DNA of 13,352 nucleotides from VBDM01 sp035637655 (GCA_035637655.1 DASPWT010000045.1:1-13352), one strand, 5' to 3'. Shown: positions 7,185 through 13,086, counted from the stretch's first letter. Numbers and translations are program-made. Notes: generated from the letters alone by a model not told the origin.

Positions 7185-7210
7185 TAATTGCCGCAACGCC
7201 GCGGCAATTA
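7185..7210 (+). repeat. Perfect 10-bp-arm hairpin in the XRE leader
   Basis: TAATTGCCGC and GCGGCAATTA form a perfect inverted repeat with a 6-nt loop (AACGCC). It lies inside the predicted 5' leader, 35 bp before the XRE ATG. It could be an RNA hairpin tuning translation or an operator on DNA. No T-run follows, so a simple terminator is less likely. Confidence 0.55.
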
Positions 7211-7212
7211 TG

Positions 7213-7226
7213 TTAAATATATTTAA
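7213..7226. promoter_or_regulatory. 14-bp perfect AT palindrome, second operator copy
   Basis: TTAAATATATTTAA is a perfect palindrome 18 bp before the XRE ATG. With flanks (ATGTTAAATATATTTAATA, 7210-7228) it repeats the promoter element ATGTTAAGTATGTTTATCA (7144-7162) with 15 of 19 positions identical and a 66-bp centre spacing. It is a likely second binding site for the XRE protein. Confidence 0.5.
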
Positions 7227-7244
7227 TACTAGAGTGCACCGGGG

Positions 7245-7742
7245 ATGCGGCTTCAAGAGATCGGATACGACATCAGAAGGGCCCGGCTCGCCCGCGGCTT
7301 GACGCAGGCGCAACTCGCGTCCGCGGCCGGGATCTCTCGTGTCACGCTGAACCGGCTCGAGTCCGGTGTGTTCCCTGACCTCGGCGTACGAAAGCTGCAG
7401 GCGGTGCTGGAGCAGGTCGACTTACGTCTGTCGCTACAGCCGGCGCCGAGCGCCCGCACGCCCGACTTCATCGGCATTGCGAGCACGTCGGCGAGCGTCA
7501 GCTTCAAGGAGCCGCTGCGCGAAGAGGAACTCATACGCGCGCTATTGACCGGGAAGGTACCTGCCGGGAAACGACCTCACTTTCGGTCACTGTTGGAGGA
7601 GTCGCAGCCCTCCGTTGTGCGCGGGCTTCTCGGTGAGGTGGGCCGCTGGACCAAGCCCGGTAGAGTTGAACGCAATCTGGCCAAGATCGCCCGCGCGGTG
7701 GGTGTCACGGATCGAATCAACGCGTGGCTGACGACCGCCTGA
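7245..7742 (+). CDS. XRE-family antitoxin paired with AbiEii-type nucleotidyltransferase
   Basis: 165-residue DNA-binding protein. The XRE/Cro-type helix-turn-helix spans about residues 5-55: IRRARLARGLTQAQLASAAG, then ISRVTLNRLESG, then a dimer helix LGVRKLQAVLEQVDLRLSL. After a flexible Ser/Pro linker, residues 90-163 form a second helical domain (REEELIRALLTGKV, then GLLGEVGRW, RNLAKIARAVGV) of a kind seen in antitoxins next to nucleotidyltransferase toxins, probably for toxin binding. The ATG at 7245 follows CGGGG and a promoter with two operator-like elements. The gene end overlaps the toxin's GTG start by 19 bp. It probably represses its own operon; that is inferred from the family and the palindromes. 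Confidence 0.82.
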   Translation: MRLQEIGYDIRRARLARGLTQAQLASAAGISRVTLNRLESGVFPDLGVRKLQAVLEQVDLRLSLQPAPSARTPDFIGIASTSASVSFKEPLREEELIRALLTGKVPAGKRPHFRSLLEESQPSVVRGLLGEVGRWTKPGRVERNLAKIARAVGVTDRINAWLTTA

Positions 7743-8362
7743 GAATCTGGGAGACGCTGTTTCAACGCGCTCTGGTGCTGATCGATTCGGCAGGCACTGC
7801 GGGAGCCGTCATACGAGGCTGGACTTTCGGCGGCGGCACCGTGTTGATGCGGCGTCATCGGCACCGCTTCAGCAAGGACATCGATATCTTCGTGCCCGAT
7901 CCGCAGTACCTCGGGTATCTCACTCCGCGCCTGAATCCGGAAGCGGAGAAGCTCACGGCGGACTACGCCGAGGAGGCGGCCTCCCTGAAGCTCAAATTCC
8001 CCGAAGGCGAGATCGATTTCGTCGCAGCGGGGCCGCTCACGCAAAATCCGACAAGGGCCGAAGTTCTGTTCGGCCGACAGGTCGACGTCGAAACGTCGAC
8101 CGAGATCGTGGCGAAGAAGCTGTGGCATCGCGGCGACCGAATTACCGCTCGCGACATTTTCGATCTGGCCATGGTTGCCGATTTGGAACGCGATGCGCTG
8201 CGCGAGATCCGACCCATCCTGCGTGGACGTCGCGAGGCGGTTATGGCGAGGATCGAAGCGAACAACGCAGCGCTGAGGGAAGCATTTGGCGCGTTGGAAG
8301 TATGGGAGTACCGCCGGAGTTTCGACGAGTGCATTGAGCTCGTCAGGCGTGCGCTGAGGTAG
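7724..8362 (+). CDS. AbiEii/AbiGii-type nucleotidyltransferase toxin
   Basis: 212-residue nucleotidyltransferase of the AbiEii/MenT class. Visible motifs are FGGGTVLM (G36-G38, T39), then FSKDIDIF with D52/D54, the third acidic strand GEIDFV (E96, D98), and the basic segment IVAKKLWHRGDRITARDIFDLAM (K131 onward) typical of this family. MenT enzymes add nucleotides to tRNA acceptor ends, and AbiEii is the abortive-infection toxin; the exact substrate here is unknown. The start is a GTG within the end of the XRE gene, giving a translational overlap. The XRE antitoxin makes this a standard antitoxin-first pair. All catalytic residues are present, so it should be active. Its stop lies 6 nt from the stop of the convergent AAA+ gene. 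Confidence 0.87.
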   Translation: MADDRLRIWETLFQRALVLIDSAGTAGAVIRGWTFGGGTVLMRRHRHRFSKDIDIFVPDPQYLGYLTPRLNPEAEKLTADYAEEAASLKLKFPEGEIDFVAAGPLTQNPTRAEVLFGRQVDVETSTEIVAKKLWHRGDRITARDIFDLAMVADLERDALREIRPILRGRREAVMARIEANNAALREAFGALEVWEYRRSFDECIELVRRALR

Positions 8363-8372
8363 CGCCGGCTAC
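8359..8372. terminator. Small hairpin between convergent stops
   Basis: GTAGC and GCTAC form a stem with a GCCG loop and contain both stop codons of the convergent nucleotidyltransferase and AAA+ genes. The stem is short and has no T-run, so function as a bidirectional terminator is only possible. Confidence 0.25.
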
Positions 8373-9712
8373 GCCACGTCAGCGAACCCGATCGCCGCCT
8401 CCGCTCCGAGCATCCGCGCCGCAAGCCGCCCGCCCGCGCCCAGCATGTCGGCGAGCGCGCGGTCGATGTCCTGCGCCTCCAGCGCCTCGTCGCCGCCGCG
8501 CTCGAGCATCGCTTGCGCGGCGCGCCGCATCAGTTCCTTGATGAACGCCGGGCTGACGCGACCGACCTTGGCGGCCGTTGCTGCGGCGAGATCCTCGCTG
8601 ATTCGCAGACCGCCCGCGTAGCGTTCGACCAGCAGTCGCCGTTCCGCCTCGCCCGGAAGGCCGATCTCGATGACCTGGTCCACGCGACCCGGACGCGCGG
8701 CGAGCGCCGGCTCGAGCACTTCGGGCCGGTTGGTGGTGAGCACGAACAGCATGCGCGCTTCCGGCGCAAGACCATCCATCTCATTGAGCAACAGGTTCAG
8801 CGTGCCGCCGCCGACCGCGAAGGGGCCGTCACGATGTCCGCCGACCAAGTCGACGTCCTCGAGCACGACGAGCGCGGGTTGCAATGCGCGCGCGATCTCG
8901 AAGGTCTCTTCCAGCAAACCGTAACGACCCGCTGTGACGATCAGCTTCGTGTAGCCTTCCAGCGCTCCTGCAAGCCAGCGCACGATGAGCGTCTTTCCCG
9001 TGCCCGGCAGCCCGTAGAGCAGCACGCCTTTTCTGGCCGACAGTCCGAGCCGGGCGAGCTGCTCCGCACGCTGCGCGAAACCGAGCGTGTTGCGCTCGAT
9101 CAGCGCGAGCGTCTTCTCCGGCAGCACGATATCCGCGCGACGCACCGCAGCGGCCTTCTCCACGCGCAGCCCGGCAGGCGCGACGTCGAAGTCATCGGAT
9201 CCTGCTTCGAGCACGAGGATCTTGCCGCGCCACGATTCACCGCTTTCGACCAGCGCGCGCAGATGGTCGACGATCCGCACGGCTACGCAAGCCGGGATCT
9301 CACCCGGTCCAACGGCAATCTCCAGCCGCGCACGAACACCGCGATAGCCTTCGCGCACATCGAGAAGCGCTGCGAATTGCACATCTTCACGCACGCCGAG
9401 CCATAGGCCGCGCGTGAGGCAGCGGACCGGTTGCGCGTCTCCAATGTCGACGTCCTGATACTCCGCGGGACCGGCGACGATTCCCTCACCGGCCTCGGCG
9501 AGATCGGGCAGCCGGAACGCGAAATCCGGATCGCGCACACGCGCGCCGCAGAAGCGGCTCTCGACGAACAGAGTTTCCAGAGCCCGTTGCAGGTCGGGCC
9601 GCATCCAGTGCGGAAAGTCACGGCGCGTGACGACGAGCTCGTCCAGCATCAGCGGCGCGAAGTGCGCGGCGAGGAGACTGTTGAGTCCAATGATGCCTGG
9701 CTTGCGATCCAT
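8369..9712 (-). CDS. Orphan AAA+ ATPase with uncharacterised N-terminal domain
   Basis: 447-residue protein of the classic AAA clade (FtsH/Bcs1/proteasomal-ATPase-like). The ATPase core occupies about residues 225-425: Walker A GLPGTGKT (G234-T241), Walker B LVVLEDVD (E285, D286), sensor-1 TTN (N328), second-region arginines in ARPGRVD (R340, R343), then the helical lid (SPAFIKELMRRAAQAML). Residues 1-200 match no domain I recognise; they end in a beta-rich block (RARLEIAVGPGEIP, WRGKILVLEAGSDDFDVAP). There is no protease domain, transmembrane helix or zinc site. The ATG at 9712 is chosen because sequence upstream is Arg-rich noise; AAAGGC is a modest ribosome-binding site. The gene is monocistronic and convergent with the AbiEii toxin. 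It may be an unfoldase or remodeller; a partner is not evident nearby. Confidence 0.85.
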   Translation of the reverse strand: MDRKPGIIGLNSLLAAHFAPLMLDELVVTRRDFPHWMRPDLQRALETLFVESRFCGARVRDPDFAFRLPDLAEAGEGIVAGPAEYQDVDIGDAQPVRCLTRGLWLGVREDVQFAALLDVREGYRGVRARLEIAVGPGEIPACVAVRIVDHLRALVESGESWRGKILVLEAGSDDFDVAPAGLRVEKAAAVRRADIVLPEKTLALIERNTLGFAQRAEQLARLGLSARKGVLLYGLPGTGKTLIVRWLAGALEGYTKLIVTAGRYGLLEETFEIARALQPALVVLEDVDLVGGHRDGPFAVGGGTLNLLLNEMDGLAPEARMLFVLTTNRPEVLEPALAARPGRVDQVIEIGLPGEAERRLLVERYAGGLRISEDLAAATAAKVGRVSPAFIKELMRRAAQAMLERGGDEALEAQDIDRALADMLGAGGRLAARMLGAEAAIGFADVA

Positions 9713-10123
9713 GTCTGTAAGCCTTTGCCTGACGCACGCGGGCACGCGCCGCCGCAGATGCCAACGGCGATGCAGGCGCCGAACGCCCGACACATCAAGC
9801 TCAGGTTGACCGACCGGCCACGCCCCACCGGCGCGGCGTAGTCCGATCAGCGGGCGGCTAGGCGCCCTTCATGGACAGCGGACCGAAAGCGAGCCTCTGC
9901 CATGACGAGCACGTTCGCGTGCACCGCATGTCATGTCGTCTGTTTGAAGGCTTCACTTGCGTCCACCGGGTTGACCGGAAAGGGGAAAGAACGATACCGG
10001 ATCAGCCGCTGGCGATCAAGCGCCTCCAGCGCCCGCACGCGCCGGATGTTGCGCGTGTGCAACGCAGGGGTACGAGCGACTTTGCTTGCAGCAGGATGCT
10101 AGCAAGGTCCCACGTCGGAGATC
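9713..10123. other. 411 bp without a complete gene; possible remnant at 9931-10110 (minus)
   Basis: No complete gene is credible here. On the minus strand an open stretch from about 10110 to a TGA at 9933-9931 reads RRVRALEALDRQRLIRYRSF and then PFPVNPVDASEAFKQTT. It looks like a natural protein C-terminus, but it has no ATG and is closed by a TAG just upstream near 10110. I cannot name the parent gene. The rest of the stretch presumably holds the promoter of the AAA+ gene, but no convincing -35/-10 pair is visible. Confidence 0.35.
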
Positions 10124-10456
10124 TCAGGCGCCGGAATGAACGTCATCTGATTGGTCGGCGAAGTTCGAAATCCTGACCTCGCCATCGGGAAACTTGGCTA
10201 TGACCTCCAGGTCACCGCCCATTGCCTTGATATAGGAGCGGAGCGTGCTGATGTACATATCCGTCCGTCGCTCAAGTTTCGAGATTGCCGCCTGGTTAAC
10301 ATGCAATGCTTCTGCGAGCTTCACCTGCGAAAGCTCCTTGGCGTGCCGCAATTCTTGTAGCGGCATCTCTGCCAGCATCTTGTGTGCGCGGTTCGCCGCT
10401 CGAGCCTGCGCGGCCGGTGACATCTTCGCTCGTAGCGCACTGAATTTCTTAGCCAT
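10124..10456 (-). CDS. higA: HigA-type XRE antitoxin
   Basis: 110-residue antitoxin. After a basic N-terminal helix (MAKKFSALRAKMSPAAQARA), the XRE helix-turn-helix covers about residues 34-86: LQELRHAKELSQVKLAEALH, then NQAAISKLERRTDMYISTLR and SYIKAMGGDLEVIAKF. The tail from residue 90 is short and acidic. Its ATG lies 8 bp inside the end of the upstream toxin gene, giving the toxin-first order typical of higBA. The antitoxin is expected to bind the toxin and, with it, the operator at 10824-10845. Length and motif order match HigA proteins of the phage Gp49-like HigB class. Nothing is missing or truncated. Confidence 0.88.
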   Translation of the reverse strand: MAKKFSALRAKMSPAAQARAANRAHKMLAEMPLQELRHAKELSQVKLAEALHVNQAAISKLERRTDMYISTLRSYIKAMGGDLEVIAKFPDGEVRISNFADQSDDVHSGA

Positions 10457-10814
10457 CGTTCGATCCTTCCTTTCTCATCAGCTCCAAGTGTTCGTCATAG
10501 AGCCGATCTGCAAGTGGGACGTTGGTCTCGTACCATCGATCCTCGCCGGTCTTATCGCCGCCAATCGGCAAGATTGCCGTGCGCCGCGGATCGAAGGCGT
10601 ACAAGACCCGATACGGCCGGCCCTGATGCTGGATTCGCAATTCGCGCATGTGTCGGTGTCTGGACGTCTCGATGGCGGAGCTATGTGGAAACGGCAGATT
10701 CGGGCCACGGACCTCGAGAAGGTGAACTGAGGCATCGACGGATTCCTGCTCCGCTTCGCTCAGATCATTCCACCAATCCCCGAACTCGTCGGTGTATTCG
10801 ACGTCCCAGGTCAT
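10449..10814 (-). CDS. higB: HigB/Gp49-like RelE-superfamily toxin
   Basis: 121-residue ribosome-dependent mRNA interferase of the HigB / phage-derived Gp49-like family. Hallmarks are EYTDEFGDWWNDLSEAEQES at the N-terminus, MRELRIQHQGRPYRVLYAFD (56-75), PRRTAILPIGGDKTG (77-90) and RWYETNVPLADRLYDEHLEL toward the end, the usual GGdKtG...fY..nvp.AD.lyd.H pattern. The open frame extends upstream to 10895, but the ATG at 10814 matches the family start and lies 7 nt after the predicted -10. It is the first gene of the operon and overlaps higA by 8 bp. The gene looks intact and should be functional. Confidence 0.88.
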   Translation of the reverse strand: MTWDVEYTDEFGDWWNDLSEAEQESVDASVHLLEVRGPNLPFPHSSAIETSRHRHMRELRIQHQGRPYRVLYAFDPRRTAILPIGGDKTGEDRWYETNVPLADRLYDEHLELMRKEGSNDG

Positions 10815-10823
10815 CAGGGTACG

Positions 10824-10850
10824 TATTCCACAGAGGGAATATTCCGTCAA
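10824..10850 (-). promoter_or_regulatory. higBA promoter with GGAATA operator array
   Basis: In minus-strand sense TTGACG (10850-10845) is followed after 17 nt by AATACG, and then 7 nt to the ATG at 10814, so the mRNA would be leaderless. GGAATATTCC (10836-10845) is a perfect palindrome next to the -35, and TATTCC (10824-10829) pairs with GGAATA (10836-10841) across 6 nt. The array covers the spacer and suits autorepression by HigA/HigBA. The -10 is weak (3 of 6). Confidence 0.45.
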
Positions 10851-10901
10851 GCGATTAGCGCGATCCACGCGACTGGCATGCCTTTGTTCGAGCATCAGAG
10901 T

Positions 10902-10920
10902 TGTTCATGTTTTGTGAACA
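10902..10920. repeat. TGTTCA-N7-TGAACA inverted repeat
   Basis: Perfect 6-bp arms separated by TGTTTTG, about 90 bp upstream of the higB start and facing the gene-poor stretch. It has operator geometry, but no regulator can be assigned and it overlaps no clear promoter. Confidence 0.35.
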
Positions 10921-11223
10921 CGGCGCAATAATGAACGGCGCGAACACGTGCCGCCGCCGTGTCGCGTAAACGGCACGTCGCATACTGGGCAACATCATGG
11001 GCAACACGAGAACTGCCGCGAAAAAGGTGACGGCGAAACGGGCGCCCGGGTTGCGTGCACCTGCAACGATTGTCGCTTCGCTTCCATCGACCACCACAAA
11101 TCGCGCCTGGATTTACGCGGCGTCGACCGCGGGGCGTCTAGCCGAATGGCGACAGGGCTCAGCCGGGAAGCGGTGCGTGTTCCGACACAGCGATGCCATT
11201 GACCGGGCCTGGATCACTGTTCG

Positions 11224-11256
11224 TAGCGGCGAGGGCGGGATTCGAACCCGCCTCAC
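11224..11256 (-). other. tRNA 3'-end fragment, possible attachment-site scar
   Basis: In minus-strand sense there is a complete T-arm (GCGGG, loop TTCGAAT, CCCGC; 11251-11235), followed by a 7-nt acceptor strand CCTCGCC (11234-11228), a G discriminator and CTA in place of CCA. It resembles the end of a tRNA-Ser-like gene (acceptor 5' strand would be GGCGAGG). No 5' half, D-arm or anticodon arm is present upstream, so this is a fragment rather than a working tRNA. Integrative elements commonly use this tRNA segment as their attachment core, but no integrase lies in the window. Confidence 0.55.
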
Positions 11257-11408
11257 CGCTAGGCTGGATGCGGCTTCGCGGGTTTTTGTGACCAAAAAGT
11301 GACCATCCGAAGCGCATTATTTTTTCCGCGATCTGTGGATAATTGCCTGCGATTTCCGGCGTTGCGGACCGTCGGTCTTGGACCGAACGACGTACCTCTC
11401 CACACTTG

Positions 11409-11567
11409 TCAGTCCAACGTTGCCAAGAGCTTCATGAAGTTCCGCTTGGCCTTCCACGCCAGTCGCAGCTCGACGAGCTCCTGCTTGAAGACGGCCTCCT
11501 GATGCTGAGCGGCGCGTAGTTCCTGAATCGCTTTGACGATTTCGAATGCCGCGGCGGCGATTTCCAG
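11409..11567 (-). CDS. Small helical ORF in frame behind the PIN stop codon; start unclear
   Basis: 52 codons follow the PIN gene's TAG directly and in the same frame, ending at TGA 11411-11409. The peptide begins LEIAAAAFEIVKAIQELRAA and ends LAWKAKRNFMKLLATLD, a strongly amphipathic, charged helix that looks like real protein. There is no ATG, GTG or TTG after the TAG; the first codon is CTG. It could be a CTG-initiated small gene, a readthrough extension of the PIN protein, or a gene whose start codon was mutated. I do not recognise the family. It would be the third gene of the AbrB-PIN operon. Confidence 0.4.
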   Translation of the reverse strand: MEIAAAAFEIVKAIQELRAAQHQEAVFKQELVELRLAWKAKRNFMKLLATLD

Positions 11568-11978
11568 CTACACCAAGAGCATCTCTGCCAGCGACCGCGG
11601 CGAGTAGATGGTTACGCCCTGAATCGTTCGGCCGTACAGAGCCCCGAAATGCGTGCGATCGCCAGTGACCAGCGCGGTGCAGCTTTGGCGGATGGCCGCT
11701 GCCAGTACCGGCCGATCCTTGGCCGGTAACGGCAATGACGCTTCGAGCGCAGTGTCGCTGCGCTGCGCACCCGCCGTCTTCATGCGCGACAACAGTCTCT
11801 CGAGAGCGACAACGCGGTCCGGCGCTTTGGCAACGAGGTTTCGGCGCGCTTCTTCGATCACGTAACCATCCACGCAACACTCGTGGCCGGACTTCTCGAG
11901 TAGCGTCAGCAGCTGGTGGACCGCGCCGTCAGACTTCGCCGCGGAAAAGAGCACATTCGCATCGAGAAAAATGCGCAT
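11568..11978 (-). CDS. PIN-domain toxin (VapC-like, PIN_3 type)
   Basis: 136-residue PIN-domain ribonuclease. The acidic active-site residues are D6 in FLDANVLFSAA, E43 in VIEEARRNLV, D88 in PAKDRPVLAAAI and D107 in ALVTGDRTHFG. The protein ends at YSPRSLAEMLLV, the usual end of the fold. The ATG lies 10 nt after the stop of the AbrB-type antitoxin in the same operon, the standard antitoxin-toxin layout. VapC-like toxins cleave tRNA or rRNA; the target here is unknown. It looks intact. The unusual point is the in-frame continuation behind its TAG. Confidence 0.85.
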   Translation of the reverse strand: MRIFLDANVLFSAAKSDGAVHQLLTLLEKSGHECCVDGYVIEEARRNLVAKAPDRVVALERLLSRMKTAGAQRSDTALEASLPLPAKDRPVLAAAIRQSCTALVTGDRTHFGALYGRTIQGVTIYSPRSLAEMLLV

Positions 11979-11988
11979 CCGCCGGCGA

Positions 11989-12240
11989 CTACCGGGCGAT
12001 TTTCTTCGGGCGGCTCCGGCGGTTCAGAACTTTGGCCAGTTCGGCCTCGGCCTCGTCGAATTCGCGGATTCGCTTCTCGCTGTAGATCTCGACCGGCAAC
12101 GTCACCGCCGGCCGCAATAACAATCCCTCCGGCGTCGTCTCGGCAATGAGCTGGTCATCGGCCCTGAGGCCCAATGCTCGGCGAAGCTTCGCGGGGAGGG
12201 TCACCACGCCGCGGTTGGTAAGCGTAAGGGTAGCTTTCAT
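11989..12240 (-). CDS. AbrB/MazE-type antitoxin of the PIN module
   Basis: 83-residue protein. Residues 1-45 form the swapped-hairpin AbrB (SpoVT-AbrB) DNA-binding domain: MKATLTLTNRGVVTLPAKLR, then ALGLRADDQLIAETTPEGLL. The C-terminal part (IYSEKRIREFDEAEAELAKV) is a charged helix suited to wrapping the toxin, with a basic tail. The ATG at 12240 lies 6 nt after a predicted -10. The gene precedes the PIN toxin by 10 nt and is divergent from a second AbrB gene at 12385, with which it shares a 144-bp promoter region. It should autorepress its operon. Confidence 0.85.
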   Translation of the reverse strand: MKATLTLTNRGVVTLPAKLRRALGLRADDQLIAETTPEGLLLRPAVTLPVEIYSEKRIREFDEAEAELAKVLNRRSRPKKIAR

Positions 12241-12242
12241 AA

Positions 12243-12275
12243 TTGCAGCTTAGCGGAATTACTGGATTTCTGCAA
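12243..12275 (-). promoter_or_regulatory. Leaderless promoter of the AbrB-PIN operon with TTGCAG/CTGCAA repeat
   Basis: In minus-strand sense TTGCAG (12275-12270), 17 nt, TAAGCT (12252-12247) and then 6 nt to the ATG at 12240. TTGCAG is repeated in inverse orientation as CTGCAA at 12248-12243, so the promoter is framed by an inverted repeat with 21-nt spacing, a plausible AbrB operator. Confidence 0.45.
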
Positions 12276-12348
12276 GCTTGGGTGCGGTCGAGAGTCGGCA
12301 AGCAGGACGGGCGCGCGCGGGCTTCTTTTAGCGTGGTGGGAGTTGGTG

Positions 12349-12384
12349 TTGACTTTCGCAATGTAAGACGTTATCTTACTCCGC
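12349..12384 (+). promoter_or_regulatory. Leaderless promoter and operator of the second AbrB-VapC operon
   Basis: TTGACT (12349-12354), a 17-nt spacer and TATCTT (12372-12377) form a good sigma70 promoter, and the ATG at 12385 starts 7 nt after the -10, i.e. at the predicted +1. GTAAGA-N5-TCTTAC (12363-12379) is a perfect inverted repeat over the -10, the typical operator position for VapB/AbrB antitoxins. Confidence 0.6.
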
Positions 12385-12615
12385 ATGAAGACGACTGTTT
12401 CTACGAAGGGGCAGCTTATACTGCCCGCCGAGATCCGGCAGAGGGACAACATCGAGCCTGGCCAGGAGTTTGAGGTCGAGCGTATCGATCGTGGCGAGTA
12501 TCGCCTCTTGCGCCGAGAGCCTCCTCCTAATGAAGGGCTCGTCGATTGGCTACTGGCGTGCCCGGAAAAGGGTTATTTCGTTCCTATTGAATCCGAATCG
12601 ACCGATACGCTGTGA
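12385..12615 (+). CDS. AbrB/VapB-type antitoxin
   Basis: 76-residue antitoxin. The N-terminal AbrB domain (MKTTVSTKGQLILPAEIRQR, then NIEPGQEFEVERIDRGEYRL) is classic VapB. The C-terminal tail (EGLVDWLLACPEKGYFVPIE) carries the WLLACPEKGYF-type motif that binds PIN toxins. The ATG coincides with the predicted transcription start. The stop overlaps the toxin's GTG start in a GTGA, so translation is coupled. The protein is expected to repress its promoter through the GTAAGA/TCTTAC palindrome, alone or with the toxin. It is not closely similar to the divergent AbrB at 12240 beyond the shared fold, so the two modules are not a recent duplication. Confidence 0.9.
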   Translation: MKTTVSTKGQLILPAEIRQRDNIEPGQEFEVERIDRGEYRLLRREPPPNEGLVDWLLACPEKGYFVPIESESTDTL

Positions 12616-13019
12616 CCTATTTGGTCGATGCTAATGTCCTCAGCGAGGCCACCAAGCCTGCCCCCAATTCCAATGCAATCGAATGGTTGCGGCACAACGA
12701 GCGTGCGATAGCGGTAGACCCCATAATTCTGGGTGAGATTCGCTTCGGCATTCATCTCCTACCTGCGGGGAAGCGACGTCGTCGACTCGAAACCTGGTTT
12801 GATGAGGGCGTCGCAAGAATCGTCTGCGTTCCATGGGATGCGCTCACGGGCCTCCGATGGGCAAAACTTCTGGCTGAACTGCGCAAGTCCGGTGAATCGA
12901 TGCCGATAAAGGACAGTCTGATCGCAGCGACGGCGCTCGTTCACGATTTCATCGTCGTCACCAGAAACACGCACGATTTCAGAAAAGCGCACGTGAAGGT
13001 GCTGGATCCATTCGCGTGA
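12612..13019 (+). CDS. vapC: VapC-type PIN-domain ribonuclease toxin
   Basis: 135-residue PIN toxin. Active-site acids are D6 (YLVDANVLSEATK), E42 (ILGEIRFGI), D101 (MPIKDSLIAATAL) and D122 (TRNTHDF), the complete VapC set, and the protein closes with VKVLDPFA as is usual for the FitB/VapC subclass. The start is a GTG overlapping the antitoxin stop. Such toxins cut tRNAs (often initiator tRNA) or rRNA to halt translation; the target of this one is not known. The gene is complete. It is followed by 85 bp and then the probable TOTE gene on the same strand. Confidence 0.9.
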   Translation: MTYLVDANVLSEATKPAPNSNAIEWLRHNERAIAVDPIILGEIRFGIHLLPAGKRRRRLETWFDEGVARIVCVPWDALTGLRWAKLLAELRKSGESMPIKDSLIAATALVHDFIVVTRNTHDFRKAHVKVLDPFA

Positions 13020-13086
13020 CGTCATCGCCAACCCGAGGTGCTCTCGGCTCCCGGGTAGCTCGCGCCTGCGACGCGATCCGAAGCTG

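Larger units (their letters stand above)
10815..11408. other. Gene-poor stretch between higBA and the PIN module
   Basis: About 590 bp with no confident gene. It contains the higBA promoter, an inverted repeat TGTTCA-N7-TGAACA (10902-10920), a tRNA 3'-end fragment (11224-11256), a TTTTTG/CAAAAA hairpin (11283-11298) and a TCGGTC/GACCGA hairpin (11372-11386). A plus-strand open frame from 10997 (MGNTRTAAKKVTAKRAPGLR) reaches 11302 but runs through the tRNA fragment and has no family features. A shorter real peptide there cannot be excluded. Confidence 0.5.

Noticed and set aside
8513..9406. 297-codon plus-strand frame inside the AAA+ gene
   Set aside because: It is antisense to a gene with complete Walker A/B motifs.
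10997..11302. Plus-strand frame beginning MGNTRTAAKK
   Set aside because: It runs through the tRNA fragment, has no family features and no clear promoter; not strong enough to call as a gene.
11334..11342. TGTGGATAA, a perfect DnaA-box match (TTATCCACA on the minus strand)
   Set aside because: It is a single copy without neighbouring boxes, an AT-rich unwinding region or dnaA/dnaN, so an origin is not supported.
11317..11880. 187-codon minus-strand frame over the PIN gene
   Set aside because: It is out of frame with the PIN active-site residues and has no domain of its own.
3559..13019. Integron cassette array as explanation for the stacked TA modules
   Set aside because: Genes lie on both strands, and no repeated attC-like core/inverse-core pairs are visible between modules.
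13017..13024. TGACGTCA palindrome at the vapC stop
   Set aside because: 8-bp palindromes occur often by chance, and half of it is fixed by the stop codon.
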